This document shows positions 16,911 to 24,374 of a stretch of 63,618 nt of DNA, one piece after another. A program made the position numbers and the translations under genes. The notes beneath the pieces are model-generated. The model did no database searches and had not been told where the DNA came from. It saw nothing but the letters and a program-made list of their open reading frames with translations. Every line of letters begins with the position of its first letter. Within the stretch, counting starts at the first letter, position 1. The stretch lies in contig NZ_BAYB01000043.1 of the NCBI RefSeq assembly GCF_000685035.1, positions 1-63,618 of the forward strand. The letters are read 5' to 3'. The DNA comes from Paraburkholderia ferrariae NBRC 106233. Its GTDB lineage: Bacteria > Pseudomonadota > Gammaproteobacteria > Burkholderiales > Burkholderiaceae.

Positions 16911-17326
16911 ATAGCGCGTACTCCTGGTAGTGGTTGATCGGTGTGGCCCAAACAGTCGGGCACATAATCCGCCGTGTAGCGTCGGCATTCGATCGACAGG
17001 CCGTGGACGTGCAGCAGCATTTCGCCGAGTTCGACAAGCAGCCGGCCTAGCGCCGCCGCGTGCGTAGCGCTGACCTCGCCGCCTTCGATCTGCTGCGCCG
17101 TGCTGGCCTGAAGCACACCGATTGCCGAAAATCCGCCATGCACGATCTGCGATACCAGCTCGGCGGACTCAGCGAGGTTCACCAGAAGATTGGGATCGGC
17201 CTCCGCGTAGTTGGGCTCACCGGACGCCGTAACAGGCAAGGACGGCAACTGCCGCAGCAGGTCGCGCAGTGGCCGACGAATCAGGCTCAGGGAGGCCGCG
17301 GCGGGCGAGACAGGAAAGGTTTCCAT
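16907..17326 (-). CDS. Hypothetical protein of an ICE-type operon (b)
   Basis: A 139-aa protein beginning METFPVSPAAASLSLIRRPL, rich in Ala and Leu. Helices such as NLVNLAESAELVSQIVHGG and THAAALGRLLVELGEMLLH are visible, giving a mostly helical soluble protein. No catalytic motif seen; function unknown. Its ATG (17326-17324) overlaps the TGA of the upstream gene in a TGATG junction, and its own stop overlaps the next start. Both junctions argue for a real, coupled gene. Confidence 0.7.
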   Translation of the reverse strand: METFPVSPAAASLSLIRRPLRDLLRQLPSLPVTASGEPNYAEADPNLLVNLAESAELVSQIVHGGFSAIGVLQASTAQQIEGGEVSATHAAALGRLLVELGEMLLHVHGLSIECRRYTADYVPDCLGHTDQPLPGVRAI

Positions 17327-17664
17327 CAGTATTCCTCTGGAAATAGAAGCGTTGTCACACTGCGATCCGCCTCCGTGATGGTCCATACGCGCTTCCCCGC
17401 GATATCGTAGCTCGACAGGATGCGCGCGCCGTGCTGGACCGCGCGGCAGTTCGCCCGCGCGTCCTCGGGCGGCACCATGCCCCAGTCGCCACACACGTGG
17501 CGCTTGAGATAATGGTCGGCGGCTATACCATGATGTTCAAGGTGGGTCAGCACGCCGCGCGTCGCGACAATCCTCCCAAGTCGGAACAGCGGCCGCACAT
17601 GCTGGCGTGAAGACAGGCCAGCCAGTCGATCCGGGCAATGTGATGTGGTGCAGTTGCGGGGCAT
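17326..17664 (-). CDS. Conserved plasmid/ICE-type hypothetical protein
   Basis: A 112-aa protein. It shows FRLGRIVATRGVLTHLEHHGI, LKRHVCGDWGMVPPEDAR and KRVWTITEADRSVTTLLFPEEY. I recognise this pattern as a widespread small protein of integrative conjugative elements and plasmids, function unknown. The start at 17664 has GGAGG 6 nt upstream; in-frame codons further up (to 17700) lack this. It is the first gene of the coupled four-gene unit ending in the serine recombinase. Residues 2-11 carry two Cys and two Thr of unclear role. Confidence 0.8.
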   Translation of the reverse strand: MPRNCTTSHCPDRLAGLSSRQHVRPLFRLGRIVATRGVLTHLEHHGIAADHYLKRHVCGDWGMVPPEDARANCRAVQHGARILSSYDIAGKRVWTITEADRSVTTLLFPEEY

Positions 17665-17716
17665 GAAATCCTCCATGGATAAGGAAACACTCACCGCCAC
17701 ACCGGCTCCGTAAACG

Positions 17717-17744
17717 CAAAAAGCCAGGGCGCAATGCCCTGGCT
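17717..17744 (-). terminator. Intrinsic terminator between hydrolase gene and ICE-type operon
   Basis: A perfect 9-bp stem AGCCAGGGC/GCCCTGGCT (17722-17730, 17736-17744), 5-nt loop, followed on the minus strand by TTTTT. It ends the hydrolase transcript. Confidence 0.85.
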
Positions 17745-17824
17745 TCGGTACGGAGGATGCAGCAGCGGGAAGAAACAGGCGCTCGGTACGCCCGGATTAC
17801 TGCGAGGAAAGCAGGCTACGGTAG

Positions 17825-18763
17825 TTACTGTTCGTCGTCGCTGTCGTTATCGAAGTTATTTCCGCCAGCGGCGATGGCTTCCGATTTCTTCTGGCTCCAT
17901 GCATGAGGTACGCGCATCGGATACTTCACGTCCCAATTCAGGCCAAGTGACTCAAAGAACCTGCCGACTGGTGGTGTCCAGATCGGCACGCCGTCCTTGT
18001 GGTGGAACATCATGTGCGAGTCCTTACCGTACTCGCCATAGTCGTAGAGTGTCGCGTGTCCACCGGCATCGTTGTACGCCTTAAGATAACCGTGCGGCAC
18101 CGAGTTGTCTGGTGCTGCGGAGCCGTAATCGTCGTTGTCGCCGTACATGAACAGCGCCGGGATCGTAGTAGTCTTGCCGTAGTCGGCAAAGGCGGAAGTG
18201 GCGGTGCCATATCCGTCCTTGCAGTGTGGCTGCTTTGCTGCACCGACCAGGTCGACGATGCCAAGAACGCCCGGCACGTTCATTGAACCCAGGGCGACAG
18301 TCGTGAAGCCTCCCTGTGACTGACCAAGGACCACGATCTTGCTGTCGTCCACGTTCGGCAACGTGCGGGCATAGTCGATCACAGCGGCCACTTCGCTGGC
18401 CCAATGCCGGCCATCTCCCGCGGTCGAGCAAGTATCGTTTATGGTCGAGTCGCCGCTGGAGTTAGAGTAACCCGCGCGATACGGCACTACAACGACATAT
18501 CCGCGCCTGACAAACTCAAGTGCCTGCCCCCGGAATACTTCCCGCAAGTCTCTGGCATGAGGCAGCGGAAAGTGCCCGTGGTTAATCACAACCATTGGGA
18601 ACTTGCCCTCCGCTTGCGGTGCATAGATCTGCGTTTCGATCTTCGTGCCGAAAAACCCCGATGACTCGTCCACCATGACCGTCCGCTCGCTGAATGGCGG
18701 CGTTGCCTGCGCCAGCATCGGAAGCAGTAGCGCGGCGAGCGGCAAGAGGATCACTAGCTTCAT
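17825..18763 (-). CDS. Secreted alpha/beta hydrolase (dienelactone hydrolase-like)
   Basis: A 312-aa protein with a clear signal peptide (MKLVILLPLAALLLPMLAQA, cut near residue 20). It has the alpha/beta-hydrolase core: PMVVINHGHFPLPH (oxyanion region), the nucleophile elbow GQSQGG (S149), an acidic residue in MYGDNDDYG and a His in KDSHMMFHHKDG. Two Cys (near 112 and 180) may form a disulfide. The C-terminus is acidic. It is probably a periplasmic esterase or lipase-like enzyme; substrate unknown. It has its own terminator at 17717-17744 and is divergent from the XRE gene. It looks like cargo rather than a mobility function. Confidence 0.85.
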   Translation of the reverse strand: MKLVILLPLAALLLPMLAQATPPFSERTVMVDESSGFFGTKIETQIYAPQAEGKFPMVVINHGHFPLPHARDLREVFRGQALEFVRRGYVVVVPYRAGYSNSSGDSTINDTCSTAGDGRHWASEVAAVIDYARTLPNVDDSKIVVLGQSQGGFTTVALGSMNVPGVLGIVDLVGAAKQPHCKDGYGTATSAFADYGKTTTIPALFMYGDNDDYGSAAPDNSVPHGYLKAYNDAGGHATLYDYGEYGKDSHMMFHHKDGVPIWTPPVGRFFESLGLNWDVKYPMRVPHAWSQKKSEAIAAGGNNFDNDSDDEQ

Positions 18764-18920
18764 AGTTCGATTCTGTCCTGGTAAGTCCGGCTTCTCGCGG
18801 GTTGCCTAGCGCACTTGGCCTGAGTCCCCGGAATTGTCACTCATAGCGCGGGTAATCGTAGGGCGTGTCCCGAAACCGGTCAAATCCATACGCTTTGGGT
18901 TCTTTCAACCTGAAACCCCG

Positions 18921-19181
18921 ATGGATTACGATCCCCTTGCGCAGTTCGGAAAGCGCCTGATCGAGCTACGCAAGGTGCGCGGCTGGTCGCAGGAGCGTCT
19001 CGCCCTTGAGAGCGGCCTGGCCCGCTCGTATTTAGGCGAGGTCGAGCGGGGCAAACGCAATATCGCGCTCATCAACATCTGCGTGCTGGCGCATACGCTT
19101 GGCGTGGCCCCCTCCGCGCTGCTCGACTTCAGCGAGCCGCGGCCGGCAATCGGTGGCCCCGACCCATCGAAGGGGTGGTAA
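18921..19181 (+). CDS. XRE-family HTH regulator
   Basis: An 86-aa protein, nearly all one HTH_3 domain: FGKRLIELRKVRGWSQERLA, SGLARSYLGEVERGKRN (recognition helix) and NICVLAHTLGVAPSALL. Such small Xre/Cro proteins control neighbouring mobile-element or restriction genes. The start at the ATG 18921 keeps the usual N-terminus; an upstream GTG/ATG in frame is less likely. It lies between the divergent hydrolase gene and the convergent C39-like gene, so its target is not obvious. Confidence 0.88.
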   Translation: MDYDPLAQFGKRLIELRKVRGWSQERLALESGLARSYLGEVERGKRNIALINICVLAHTLGVAPSALLDFSEPRPAIGGPDPSKGW

Positions 19182-19223
19182 CCCGCCGCCGTTCTAGCTC
19201 GCTGGCTTGCCGCCCATGCGCGG

Positions 19224-19727
19224 CTACTTGCCGGCTCCCGCTTTCTGCTGCATCGCGTGGATGCCGATAAAGTAAGCTGTTGGCGGTAGGGCGGTCCGAA
19301 CGTGGTCCTGTGGCTTGATCCAGTACGCCGGGTCCATCACGTACTGCACGTTCACCTTCGGGTCGTGAGACGCGCGACCACGGTGGTAGAGCACGTGACG
19401 GCCCATCTCGAGTTCTTCTATGTATTCAACAAGAAGGATTGCCAGCGGCGGCAACTCGCTGAAAGAGCGAAATTCTTTATAGACTGTGGCGACGAGTTGG
19501 TAGTTTGCCGCCAAGCTACAGATCAGATCCTCTGTGATCCAACGCGGCGGGTGTGCCGGGAACTTGAACCTCTCGACGGCAACCGCTCTCACCTCGTCGA
19601 GCGTCTTGCCCGCAATCATGGCGATGCAGGCAAAGGGGCAGTCCGCTTCCCCCTCCTGCTGGATCCGCTTGAAGGCTGGTGTGAAATTCTCAGGGGTGCT
19701 GGTCACGGTGGTGGGAATGCCTGACAT
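19224..19727 (-). CDS. C39-like cysteine peptidase-fold protein
   Basis: A 167-aa protein. The segment IQQEGEADCPFACIAMIAGKTLDEV resembles the Gln…Cys start of peptidase C39/papain-like folds. H111 (GRHVLYHRG) and D132 (QYVMDPAYW) sit where the catalytic His and Asp are expected, giving a plausible C30 (or C34)-H111-D132 triad. There is no membrane segment or signal peptide. In mobile elements such small C39-like proteins are common but mostly uncharacterised. Near the right end of the island, convergent with the XRE gene. The function is inferred from the motif pattern only. Confidence 0.6.
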   Translation of the reverse strand: MSGIPTTVTSTPENFTPAFKRIQQEGEADCPFACIAMIAGKTLDEVRAVAVERFKFPAHPPRWITEDLICSLAANYQLVATVYKEFRSFSELPPLAILLVEYIEELEMGRHVLYHRGRASHDPKVNVQYVMDPAYWIKPQDHVRTALPPTAYFIGIHAMQQKAGAGK

Positions 19728-20118
19728 ATACGCTCCAAAGATGCAAAAAAATGAGCGCGCAGCAACGCCTTGCCTGATGACGGCAACAGGGCATCGGAGA
19801 TTTCGGGTGATTCAGAGGGAAAGTTCGAGGCGAAATCCGGCAACTATCCTGCGGATCCGCTCAGACGTGCGCTGCGGCGCGAGAGCGAGCCGAAAACCGG
19901 TATTTGAGCAGTTTTTCGGCCCTAATCGTCATTTTATCAGGGCCAAATCACACCTTCAACGGCCAAATAACTTTGGTCAGGCGCACGAAAATCGGCACAT
20001 TGGGGCACTATGCCGGAGTATAAAATCGTCCGGAAGGCCGAGAGCGCCTAGGAGCCGGGCGCATCCTCCTGCTGAGATAGCGGCGTCCGCAAACACCGAG
20101 AATCAAGCCCTCGGTTTT

Positions 20119-20139
20119 TGGTACACACATTGGTACACA
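20119..20139 (+). repeat. Paired recombinase-type sites, right end
   Basis: Two perfect TGGTACACA copies (20119-20127, 20131-20139) spaced 12 bp, the same spacing as the pair near the left end. They lie 56 bp before the right attachment repeat. Confidence 0.55.
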
Positions 20140-20195
20140 AAATTTCTCGATCACTCGAAATCCGATGACCAGCAACAAGAGTGGTCGAAATCCTT

Positions 20196-20207
20196 GGTTT
20201 TGTATCG
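20196..20207 (+). repeat. Right attachment repeat (attR core)
   Basis: An exact copy of the 12-mer in the mnmE end (5637-5648). The next bases differ from mnmE, so the shared core is only 12 bp. Confidence 0.75.
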
Positions 20208-20309
20208 AAGCGCACCCCAGCGAGCGGCAAAGCACCGCACTCCACCGCGCCTGGCCTGAGACGGCAAAGCCCACGCCGGATAAAAGCTGGCAGCGGACTG
20301 AGAAACACA

Positions 20310-21083
20310 ATGAAAAAAGCCGTAGCGATTGGACTCGGGGTTATTTCAGCGGCATGGCTGGGCGCATGCGGCGACGGCGGCTGGGGCAATCAGAACGTAC
20401 CGCCGCCTCCGGCGCCGGCACCGACGCCTGTAACGGATGCCCAGGGCTTCTATTCGGGCATGGACAGCGGCAACGACAGCGTGACCAGCGTCGTCCTCGA
20501 TTCGGGCACGTATTACTTCATCTGGGCGAACAGCATCACGGGCAGCTTCGGCGTCGTGCAAGGCACGGCAACGGCCGCCGGCGGCCAGTTCAACTCGACG
20601 AACGCGAAGAACTACCTTCTCGGCACGAGCACCGTGGTCAACAGCACCATCTCGGCCGTCTATACCGCGAAGAGCAATCTCGCCGGCACCATCACGCCGG
20701 CTTCGGGCACCGTCGGCTACACCAGCTTCTCCGGCACCTATAGCACCGTCTACGAGCAGACGCCGAATCTGGCCAACATCGCGGGCACCTATCAGGGCGC
20801 GGCGGGCTCGCTGAATGCGGTCGATGCTTCGGCGAGCGTCACGCTGAGCGCAAGCGGCGCGCTGGTGGGCAGCGGTTCGAGCGGCTGCCGCTTCAGCGGC
20901 ACGGCAAAGCCCCATGCGAACGGCAACGTTTACGACCTCACCGTCACGTTCGGCGGCACGCCCTGCGTCGATGCAGGACAGTCGGTGACAGGCGTGCTGC
21001 TCGTCAACAACGGCAAGCTGATCGCCACCGGCACGCTCGCGGACCGCTCCGACGCGTTCCTGCTCGTCGGCACGGCCCAGTGA
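20310..21083 (+). CDS. Putative lipoprotein of unknown function
   Basis: A 257-aa protein. Signal peptide and lipobox: MKKAVAIGLGVISAAWLGAC, lipidation at C20. After a Pro-rich linker (PPPPAPAPTP) the protein is Gly/Ser/Thr-rich and beta-strand-like, apparently two similar halves (about 45-150 and 155-257), each with G-x-Y-x-G patterns such as AQGFYSGMDSG and IAGTYQGAAGS. Probably outer-membrane-anchored. The start at the ATG 20310 is fixed by the signal peptide. This would be the original neighbour of mnmE before the island entered. Confidence 0.8.
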   Translation: MKKAVAIGLGVISAAWLGACGDGGWGNQNVPPPPAPAPTPVTDAQGFYSGMDSGNDSVTSVVLDSGTYYFIWANSITGSFGVVQGTATAAGGQFNSTNAKNYLLGTSTVVNSTISAVYTAKSNLAGTITPASGTVGYTSFSGTYSTVYEQTPNLANIAGTYQGAAGSLNAVDASASVTLSASGALVGSGSSGCRFSGTAKPHANGNVYDLTVTFGGTPCVDAGQSVTGVLLVNNGKLIATGTLADRSDAFLLVGTAQ

Positions 21084-21105
21084 CGCCCAGGCGGGCGGCG
21101 CGCGG

Positions 21106-21135
21106 ATCGCAGGGGCAAAAATCGCAGGGGCAAAA
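21106..21135 (+). repeat. 15-bp perfect tandem repeat
   Basis: ATCGCAGGGGCAAAA occurs twice head to tail, running into the A-tract of the next hairpin. Confidence 0.7.
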
Positions 21136-21156
21136 AAAACCGCGGCTATGCCGCGG
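21132..21156 (-). terminator. Hairpin with T-tract on the minus strand
   Basis: A 7-bp GC stem CCGCGGC/GCCGCGG with 3-nt loop, next to an A8 tract on the plus strand. It would terminate minus-strand transcription, though no minus-strand gene directly precedes it. Confidence 0.5.
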
Positions 21157-21458
21157 CGAAAGAGCTTGCCACTACTACGCGGCGCGAGGGGACGTCGCCG
21201 CAGTTTCATTCTCGATGTTCGAGTGACTGCCTTCAATGCGCCACGCCTGTTTTTGACAATCCTTAACCTTTGCGGCGGCGGCTCTTTGTCCATTGAGCTG
21301 CCGAAACGGCAAGAGCACCCGAAAACGGCGCTTTCCTCAGCGCAAACAGGAGTCAATGGTCTGTTGACAGCCTCGTCAACGGCGCCATCCTCGGCCCTCT
21401 TGAAAACGCCGTCGGCTCCCTGCATCTACGGCCCAGTTTCCATCGGAGCATTCTGATC

Positions 21459-22481
21459 GTGGGCAGCCGTCCTTCCTTTATCGACGATCTGGCTCGCGCC
21501 GCTGCCGACGGCGCCAGTCCGCGCGCAGACACCGGCGACGAAGCCTTGCTCGACGCCTATTCGCGCACCGTGATCGGCGCACTCGAGCGTGTGCAGCCTG
21601 CCGTCGCCTTCATCGCCGCCGAACGCCGCGCAGGCGGCAACGCGGGCGCGCGCAGCGGCAGTGGTTCGGGTTTTCTCTTCACGCCGGACGGCTATCTGCT
21701 GACCAATAGCCACGTCGTTCATGGCGCAAGCAGCCTGCGCGTGACACTCGCCGACGGTGTGACCTACTCGGCCGACCTCGTCGGCGACGACCCGAGCACG
21801 GATCTCGCCGTACTGCGCATCGGCGCTGCCGAAGCCCTGCCGCATGCCGACCTCGGTGAATCGGCGCGCTTGCGGGTGGGCCAGATCGCGATTGCGGTGG
21901 GCAGTCCGCTTGGCCTCGCGCAAACGGTGACGACGGGTGTGGTATCGGCGCTGGGGCGTTCGCTGCGCTCGACCTCGGGCCGCATGATCTACGACGTGAT
22001 CCAGACCGACGCCGCGCTCAATCCGGGCAACTCGGGCGGCCCGCTCGTCAATTCGGCGGGTCAGGTGATCGGCGTGAACACGGCGATCATTCCGGGCGCG
22101 CAGGCCATCTGCTTCGCCACGGCGATCGACTCGGCCAAATGGGTCATCACGCAACTCTTCGCGCATGGCCGCGTGCGGCGTGCGCACGTCGGCATCGCGG
22201 GCACCAGCGTGCCGCTCGCGCGCAAGGTGCAGCGCTACTTCGATCTCGCCTCGGCGAGCGGGGTGCGGGTGATGGAGATCGTCAAGGGCAGTCCCGCCGC
22301 GGTGGGCGGCCTGCGTGTGGACGACACGGTCGTCGCGATCGACGGTGTGCCGGTGGACGGCATCGACGCATTGCAGCGGTTGCTCGACGCTTCGCGCATC
22401 GACCGGGAAGTCGAGATCGACGTGATCCGGCTGACGCAGAAGCTCACCCTGCGCGTCAGGCCCGTCGAGCAGACGGGGTAA
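21459..22481 (+). CDS. Trypsin-like serine protease with PDZ domain (HtrA/S1C type)
   Basis: A 340-aa protein starting at a GTG. It has a protease domain with H85 (TNSHVVHG), D115 (PSTDLAVLRIG) and S192 (NPGNSGGPLVN), the complete triad, then one PDZ domain (about 245-335, with SPAAVGGLRVDDTVVAIDG). No signal peptide or membrane helix is visible from this start, unlike DegP/DegS, so it may act in the cytoplasm, or the true start may lie elsewhere. It is convergent with the glycine-zipper gene, separated by a strong bidirectional terminator. Role: protein quality control (family inference). Confidence 0.9.
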   Translation: MGSRPSFIDDLARAAADGASPRADTGDEALLDAYSRTVIGALERVQPAVAFIAAERRAGGNAGARSGSGSGFLFTPDGYLLTNSHVVHGASSLRVTLADGVTYSADLVGDDPSTDLAVLRIGAAEALPHADLGESARLRVGQIAIAVGSPLGLAQTVTTGVVSALGRSLRSTSGRMIYDVIQTDAALNPGNSGGPLVNSAGQVIGVNTAIIPGAQAICFATAIDSAKWVITQLFAHGRVRRAHVGIAGTSVPLARKVQRYFDLASASGVRVMEIVKGSPAAVGGLRVDDTVVAIDGVPVDGIDALQRLLDASRIDREVEIDVIRLTQKLTLRVRPVEQTG

Positions 22482-22536
22482 CGGCCGCGCGCGTATAGGC
22501 AAAAGTGGCTACCGGCACTGCGCGTTGTTCGGTGAC

Positions 22537-22574
22537 AGCAGGTCCGCGGCACGCATGCGTGTCGCGGACCTGCT
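22537..22574. terminator. Bidirectional intrinsic terminator
   Basis: A perfect 12-bp stem (22537-22548, 22563-22574) between convergent genes, with further pairing in the loop. Only short T-runs follow. Confidence 0.7.
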
Positions 22575-22603
22575 CGTTTGCTTCGTAGACCGAAGCAAGG
22601 CGA

Positions 22604-23005
22604 TCACCAGCCCGCGGGCTGCGAATAGCCGTCGTAGGGCGGCGGGGGTGGGGGCGCCGGTTCGGCGGCCGCGCACTCCACATAACCGCCGGAGTAACGG
22701 TCATAGCAATAGCCGCCGGCCGGCGCCGCGGCATAGGCAGGCGCGGGGGCTACCTCCGGAGCAACGGCATAGGCGGGCGCAGGGGCCTGCACATAAGCGG
22801 CCGGCGCTGGCGCCTCAGGGGCATAAACCGGGGCTGCCTGATAAACCGGCGCCTGCGCGCTGTTGACCGCCGCGCCCACCACGGCCCCGATCAACGCTCC
22901 GCCGATCAGCGCACCCACCACGTCGCCGCTGTGGTCGTGCGCGCTTGCCGGGCCCGCCACGGCGAGCGAACCCGCCAACACCACCACGGCCGCCATCTTT
23001 CGCAT
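22604..23005 (-). CDS. Small exported glycine-zipper protein
   Basis: A 133-aa protein with a signal peptide (MRKMAAVVVLAGSLAVAGPASA). A glycine-zipper membrane-inserting stretch (DVVGALIGGALIGAVVGAAV) follows, then a long Ala/Pro/Tyr-rich repeat region and a short Cys-containing tail (YCYDRYSGGYVECAA). The start at the ATG 23005 has GAGGAGAG upstream; an in-frame codon ten residues earlier lacks support. Probably envelope-associated; function unknown. The AP-Y repeats may span the periplasm or bind peptidoglycan (inference). Confidence 0.82.
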   Translation of the reverse strand: MRKMAAVVVLAGSLAVAGPASAHDHSGDVVGALIGGALIGAVVGAAVNSAQAPVYQAAPVYAPEAPAPAAYVQAPAPAYAVAPEVAPAPAYAAAPAGGYCYDRYSGGYVECAAAEPAPPPPPPYDGYSQPAGW

Positions 23006-23141
23006 GTCGCTCTCCTCGAGCACGTTTGAGAACATGCCGGCGATTGTGGATGCGACGCGCCGATACAGGTGCTACATCGGGTAACACGGAGTTACGGGGA
23101 TAACGCGGAAAGCAACGGAAAGAAGCGGAAAACGCACGCGC

Positions 23142-23351
23142 TCAGTGCGCGCGTTCGCCATCGGGATGCGGGTCGGCACGGCCGGCGGGCATGCCCTGAT
23201 GCGACGGCCCATCCGGGGGTAATCCGAACTGGCGCGGCCCGATCGGCTTGCCCCCGTCGCTATGCGGGGAAAGCAGGCTCAGGCCGAGAGACAGCACGAC
23301 CAGCAGGAAGAGCGCGATGCAATACGTCATCCAGGGGAACCCGGTTTCCAC
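23142..23351 (-). CDS. Small single-pass membrane protein
   Basis: A 69-aa protein starting at a GTG (23351) with AGGAGG 5 nt upstream. It has one membrane helix (YCIALFLLVVLSLGLSLL), then a hydrophilic tail rich in Pro, Gly and His. No family recognised. It lies 56 bp downstream of another tiny membrane protein gene and probably shares its transcript. The excellent ribosome binding site is the main support. Confidence 0.6.
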   Translation of the reverse strand: METGFPWMTYCIALFLLVVLSLGLSLLSPHSDGGKPIGPRQFGLPPDGPSHQGMPAGRADPHPDGERAH

Positions 23352-23407
23352 GAGTGCCTCCTTTCGTCATCGCGTCCCCGGGCGCCTCGTGCCGGGGCGG
23401 CACCGCC

Positions 23408-23569
23408 TCAGTGGTGCAGGATGCTGCGCAGCGGATGACGCCAGTCGATATGGGGAGCTCCCGCTTCCACGCGCTGCCTGTGCTCCTCGAGGATTTCGTC
23501 GGAAAACAGAAAAACGACTATGACGAGGGGAATCACCAGAAACGCGCCCAGTATTACGTGTTCGATCAC
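23408..23569 (-). CDS. Very small membrane protein
   Basis: 53 aa from a GTG at 23569, preceded by AGGAGG. It has one strongly hydrophobic helix (VILGAFLVIPLVIVVFLF), then an acidic/amphipathic tail EEHRQRVEAGAPHIDWRHP. No family recognised; size and layout recall accessory subunits of respiratory complexes, but no such complex is nearby. Probably co-transcribed with the 69-aa gene downstream. Confidence 0.6.
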   Translation of the reverse strand: MIEHVILGAFLVIPLVIVVFLFSDEILEEHRQRVEAGAPHIDWRHPLRSILHH

Positions 23570-23747
23570 GATTACCTCCTGGATGTCAAGCGGTTGCGCT
23601 TCTATTGTAGTCGCCACGCGACAGTTTGCACTGTGGGCGAATACTTACTCATCGCGCGAACGGATGGCCTGCGCTCGCCATGGCATCAGCAGGATACGTG
23701 CCCGATACCTGCCCACCTGCGGCCGGCACGGGCGCGCAAAGCCGCAC

Positions 23748-24374
23748 TCAGGCGGCGGCTTTCTTCCAGGCCGCCGCAAACAGCCCCGCGCCGATCAGGA
23801 GCGACCCGCCCGTGCGGTTGACGGTGCGCTGCACGCGCGGGTTGCGCACCGCCTTGCGGGCAGCGGCGGCGAGCAGCGCGTAGCCGCAGGCGTTGAGCGA
23901 CGCCAGCACGAGGAAGGTCGCTTCGAAGATGACGATCTGCGGCAGCGTGGCGGCATGCGCGTCGATGAACTGCGGCACGAACGCCACGAAAAAGATGATG
24001 CTCTTGGGGTTCAGCGCCGTGACTGCGTAGGCGTGCGCAACAATGCGGCCGGGGCGCGTCTCGGACGTATCGGCGGCGTCGGCATCCATCACGGGCGCGC
24101 GCCAGAGCTTGATGCCGAGATAGATCAGGTAGGCCGCGCCGACCCATTTGAGCATCGAAAAGAGCGTCGCGGAGGCCGCGAGGATCACGCCGAGACCGAG
24201 CATGGAGGCGGTCATGGCCGTGAAGTCGCCCAGCGCGACGCCCGCCGTGGTTGCGAGCGCATAGCGGCGGCCGTGGCCGAGCGCGTACGAAACGACCAGC
24301 AGGACGGTGGGACCGGGAATGGCGACGAGGATGGCCGAAGCGATCGCAAACGGCAGCCAGTGGGCAAAAGTCAT
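23748..24374 (-). CDS. LysE/RhtB-family amino-acid exporter
   Basis: A 208-aa inner-membrane protein with about six helices. Diagnostic segments are ILVAIPGPTVLLVVSYAL (the G-P-G/N-P region of LysE), GVALGDFTAMTASMLGLG, KWVGAAYLIYLGIKLWR and NPKSIIFFVAFVPQF. It exports amino acids such as homoserine, threonine or lysine; substrate not predictable. The start at the ATG 24374 has GGAG upstream and matches the family length; a longer in-frame reading to 24533 is not conserved. Confidence 0.9.
   Translation of the reverse strand: MTFAHWLPFAIASAILVAIPGPTVLLVVSYALGHGRRYALATTAGVALGDFTAMTASMLGLGVILAASATLFSMLKWVGAAYLIYLGIKLWRAPVMDADAADTSETRPGRIVAHAYAVTALNPKSIIFFVAFVPQFIDAHAATLPQIVIFEATFLVLASLNACGYALLAAAARKAVRNPRVQRTVNRTGGSLLIGAGLFAAAWKKAAA

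Larger units (their letters stand above)
5637..20207. mobile_element. Genomic island integrated at the 3' end of mnmE
   Basis: About 14.6 kb. The left limit is in the last codons of mnmE and the right limit just before a chromosomal lipoprotein gene. Both carry the 12-bp repeat GGTTTTGTATCG. An integrase gene lies directly inside the left end. Genes inside are clearly less GC-rich than the flanks and encode integrase, AlpA, a Rep-like protein, defence proteins, ICE-type hypotheticals and a serine recombinase. The mnmE (thdF/trmE) 3' end is a known integration site, for example of SGI1 in Salmonella. No conjugation machinery is visible, so it is a non-self-transmissible or decayed element (inference). 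Confidence 0.85.
19728..20309. other. Right end of the island and junction with the chromosome
   Basis: 582 bp without a supported gene. It contains the paired TGGTACACA sites (20119-20139) and the right attachment repeat (20196-20207). Beyond the repeat the base composition returns to the high GC of the backbone. AT-rich DNA occurs at 19915-20010. Confidence 0.6.
21084..21458. other. Intergenic region with tandem repeat
   Basis: 375 bp. It holds a perfect 15-bp tandem repeat (21106-21135) and a hairpin at 21140-21156. Otherwise nothing recognised; it probably carries the promoter of the protease gene. Confidence 0.45.

Noticed and set aside
5637..20207. Self-transmissible ICE
   Set aside because: No relaxase, type IV secretion or coupling protein gene found in the island.
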